Of a stretch of 64,000 nt of DNA, positions 62,054 through 64,000 are shown in pieces (positions within the stretch are counted from its first letter, which is position 1; every line of letters starts with the position of its first letter). Origin of the DNA: Pseudalkalibacillus berkeleyi (GTDB taxonomy: Bacteria; Bacillota; Bacilli; Bacillales; Fictibacillaceae); the NCBI RefSeq assembly GCF_021608225.1, contig NZ_JAKIJS010000001.1, positions 2,666,001 to 2,730,000 of the forward strand. Direction: 5' to 3'. The notes under the pieces were generated by a model that ran no database searches, was not told the origin of the DNA, and worked only from the letters and a program-made list of their open reading frames with translations. Position numbers and translations under genes: made by a program.

Positions 62054-62564
62054 TGTCCTCTGCCTCCTTCTCATCATCCCGTTTTGCAAGAACAATTGCG
62101 CCGACTAAGGCAACGAGTAACAGAACGGACGTCAATTCAAATGGAATGATGTATTTCGAGTAAAGCTCAATTCCGATTTTCTCTGCGTTATCGACATGCA
62201 GTTCAGCCGCCTGTTCACCAAAGCTGAGGTCATTAATCTGTAAGAACATAATAACGAAGAACACCGCAATACCTGATAGGACAATGATCGATTTCGGTAA
62301 AGATACCTTTTTTTCGGCTCGATCATCGTGTCTTGTCAGCATAATGCCAAATAACATGATGATTGTAATGGCACCTGAGTAGATCAGGATTTGAACAAAC
62401 GCGAGAAATTCTGCCGATAGCATAATATATAAACCAGCAATCGATAGAAACGTAAACACGAGCGCGATGACCATATGGACGACCTTTGTCAGGTTCAACA
62501 TGAGTACACCGCTTCCGATTGCCACGAGTGCGAGGACGAAGAATAAGATCAACTCACCATTCAT
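62046..62564 (-). CDS. nuoJ: NADH-quinone oxidoreductase subunit J
   Basis: 172 residues, five transmembrane helices, with '[20 protein letters not shown]' characteristic of NuoJ. Overlaps nuoI by 4 nt. The C-terminus is acidic ('[12 protein letters not shown]'). Confidence 0.94.
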   Translation of the reverse strand: MNGELILFFVLALVAIGSGVLMLNLTKVVHMVIALVFTFLSIAGLYIMLSAEFLAFVQILIYSGAITIIMLFGIMLTRHDDRAEKKVSLPKSIIVLSGIAVFFVIMFLQINDLSFGEQAAELHVDNAEKIGIELYSKYIIPFELTSVLLLVALVGAIVLAKRDDEKEAEDNE

Positions 62565-62980
62565 GCCTTATTCTCCCTTCGTACATTCCGATCATTTTCA
62601 TCGAGCCATTCTAGATTTTTGAACAGCTCATCGCGGCTATATTCTGCAAGCTCAAAATTGTTCGTCATGACAATCGCTTCTGTCGGACAAACCTCTGTAC
62701 ATAAATCGCAAAGAATACAAATCTCGAAATTGATATCATACGTATCGATGATTTTCCCTTTTTTATTCGGGTCCGGATGCTTCTTACCAGTCAGCTCGAT
62801 ACAATCCGTCGGACAGATGTTGGCACATTGGTTACAGACGATGCATTTCTCCGGATAAAACTTCTGGATGCCGCGGAAACGGTCTGGCATTTCAATCGGT
62901 TCGTCCGGATATGACGTCGTAACGTTCTGTTTCGTTAAGTTTTTGAGTGTGTATTTTAACCCTTTTACGAGTCCTTTCAT
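62561..62980 (-). CDS. nuoI: NADH-quinone oxidoreductase subunit I (two 4Fe-4S clusters)
   Basis: 139 residues with two ferredoxin motifs: 'CIVCNQCANICPTDCIEL' and 'CILCDLCTEVCPTEAIVM', binding clusters that pass electrons towards quinone. Start ATG 62980, 13 bp after nuoH, behind GGAGGG. Confidence 0.96.
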   Translation of the reverse strand: MKGLVKGLKYTLKNLTKQNVTTSYPDEPIEMPDRFRGIQKFYPEKCIVCNQCANICPTDCIELTGKKHPDPNKKGKIIDTYDINFEICILCDLCTEVCPTEAIVMTNNFELAEYSRDELFKNLEWLDENDRNVRRENKA

Positions 62981-62993
62981 TGTAATCCCTCCG

Positions 62994-63995
62994 TTAGAAC
63001 CAGATTTCCTTGATAACCGCGCTTATGAAAATGTTCAGTAACGCTAACGGTAAGAGCACTTTCCATCCAAATGACATGAGCTGATCCGCTCGTAGACGTG
63101 GTAAAGTTGCTCGGATCCAAATCATGACGAACACGATGAAACTGAACTTGATTGCAAACCAGATGACGCCAGGTATGAAGTCTAGGAAAGGAATTGGGTT
63201 CCATCCACCTAAGAAAAGAATCGTCGTGATCGATGCCATTGCAAACAAGTAGACGTATTCAGTGAGCATGAAGAACGCCCACCTGAACCCAGAGTACTCG
63301 ACATGGTAACCGGCAACAAGCTCCGACTCGGCCTCTGGTAAATCAAATGGTGTTCGGTTCAATTCCGCGACTGAAGCGATGATAAAGATGAAAAATGCAA
63401 GCGGTTGAACGAATAAGTAAGCTAAGTTCTGCTGTGCTTCAACGATTTCAACAAGATTCAAGCTACCGGTAAGTAAAATAATACCAATCACCGACATGAC
63501 GAGCGGGACTTCGTATGAAATCATTTGAGCTGCTGAACGCATGCCCCCGAGAAGTGCATACTTATTATTCGATGCCCATCCACCCATCAAGATCCCAACA
63601 GTGGATATACCGGAAATCGCAATGTAATAGAGTAATCCGATTCCGATATCAGAGAACCTGAGTGATTCGGAAAACGGGATGACAGCAAGCACCATGAATG
63701 CTGGAGCGAACGCAATGACTGGTGCGAGAATGAACAATGGTCTGTCTGCCGCTTTTGGTATTGTGTCTTCCTTTAATAAAAGCTTCAGTACATCAGCGAC
63801 CGTTTGCAGTAATCCGAGTGGACCACCGACACGGTTCGGTCCGACACGTAGTTGCATGAAACCGATGACTTTACGCTCTGCTAAAATCGCGTACGTAACG
63901 AAACCAAGTACCATCATGAGAAGTCCTGCACCTAAGGCGAAAAAGATCAACGTATTCAAGTAGGAAGGTGCTGAATAGAGAAGATCTTGGATCAT
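62994..63995 (-). CDS. nuoH: NADH-quinone oxidoreductase subunit H
   Basis: 333 residues, eight transmembrane helices, with 'RKVIGFMQLRVGPNRVGGPL', 'AELNRTPFDLPEAESELVAG' and 'YHVEYSG'. NuoH forms the quinone pocket at the foot of the membrane arm. Its ATG (63993-63995) is complete; the preceding bases read GGCTAATG, so the stop of an upstream gene (nuoD expected) probably overlaps it. Confidence 0.96.
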   Translation of the reverse strand: MIQDLLYSAPSYLNTLIFFALGAGLLMMVLGFVTYAILAERKVIGFMQLRVGPNRVGGPLGLLQTVADVLKLLLKEDTIPKAADRPLFILAPVIAFAPAFMVLAVIPFSESLRFSDIGIGLLYYIAISGISTVGILMGGWASNNKYALLGGMRSAAQMISYEVPLVMSVIGIILLTGSLNLVEIVEAQQNLAYLFVQPLAFFIFIIASVAELNRTPFDLPEAESELVAGYHVEYSGFRWAFFMLTEYVYLFAMASITTILFLGGWNPIPFLDFIPGVIWFAIKFSFIVFVMIWIRATLPRLRADQLMSFGWKVLLPLALLNIFISAVIKEIWF

Positions 63996-64000
63996 TAGCC

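Overview
The window looks like a chromosomal segment of a low-GC, endospore-forming, flagellated member of the Bacillaceae. It carries spoIIID, spoIIQ, spoIID, a Spo0E-type phosphatase and a Rap-Phr pair. The order spoIIID-mbl-flhO-flhP-fabZ and the neighbourhood spoIIQ-spoIID-murA-ywmB-ywzB match Bacillus. A proton-translocating NDH-1 (nuo) operon sits next to ywzB; model Bacillus subtilis lacks it, but several marine, alkaliphilic or halotolerant Bacillaceae have it. I cannot name the genus from sequence alone. No tRNA, rRNA, CRISPR or transposase gene was seen.

Left part (1-13 kb): exopolysaccharide genes (a YveK/Wzz-type fragment and UDP-glucose dehydrogenase), a membrane-bound GGDEF/HD-GYP cyclic-di-GMP enzyme, a secreted transglycosylase-like SLH protein, an ECF sigma/anti-sigma pair, a secreted M14 peptidase with stalk domains, and a Rap phosphatase followed by a Phr pro-peptide with three copies of its signal. 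Three tandem paralogous membrane proteins of unknown function follow.

Accessory stretch (14-21 kb): mostly orphan genes (a 1154-residue membrane protein, a small secreted protein, a coiled-coil protein, an unknown cytosolic protein). Every gap between them contains a 20-bp palindrome of one family, often with copies of a second, 29-bp inverted-repeat family. This is the most unusual architecture in the window.

Middle part (21-47 kb): panF-yhdT, RDD and LCP proteins, two convergent small membrane paralogs, a lipid kinase, a PLD-type enzyme, a YhcR-type secreted nuclease/nucleotidase, an orphan ZorA/ZorB-like ion-motor pair, PBP3 (pbpC), a cyclic-di-GMP-I riboswitch in front of a very acidic DUF5667 protein, kynB, fabZ, flagellar rod genes, mbl and spoIIID. 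Intergenic gaps here hold two different 21-bp tandem arrays and two copies of a roughly 200-bp element with terminal inverted repeats.

Right part (47-64 kb): a circularly permuted ATP-grasp / alpha-E / transglutaminase operon, a DUF1028 protein, a 52-bp tandem array, then on the minus strand spoIIQ, spoIID, murA, ywmB, ywzB and the distal nuo genes nuoH to nuoN, running off the right edge.

Themes: envelope and exopolysaccharide functions; cyclic-di-GMP made, degraded and sensed in the same window; and sporulation timing, with Rap-Phr, Spo0E-like, SigF- and SigH-type promoters.
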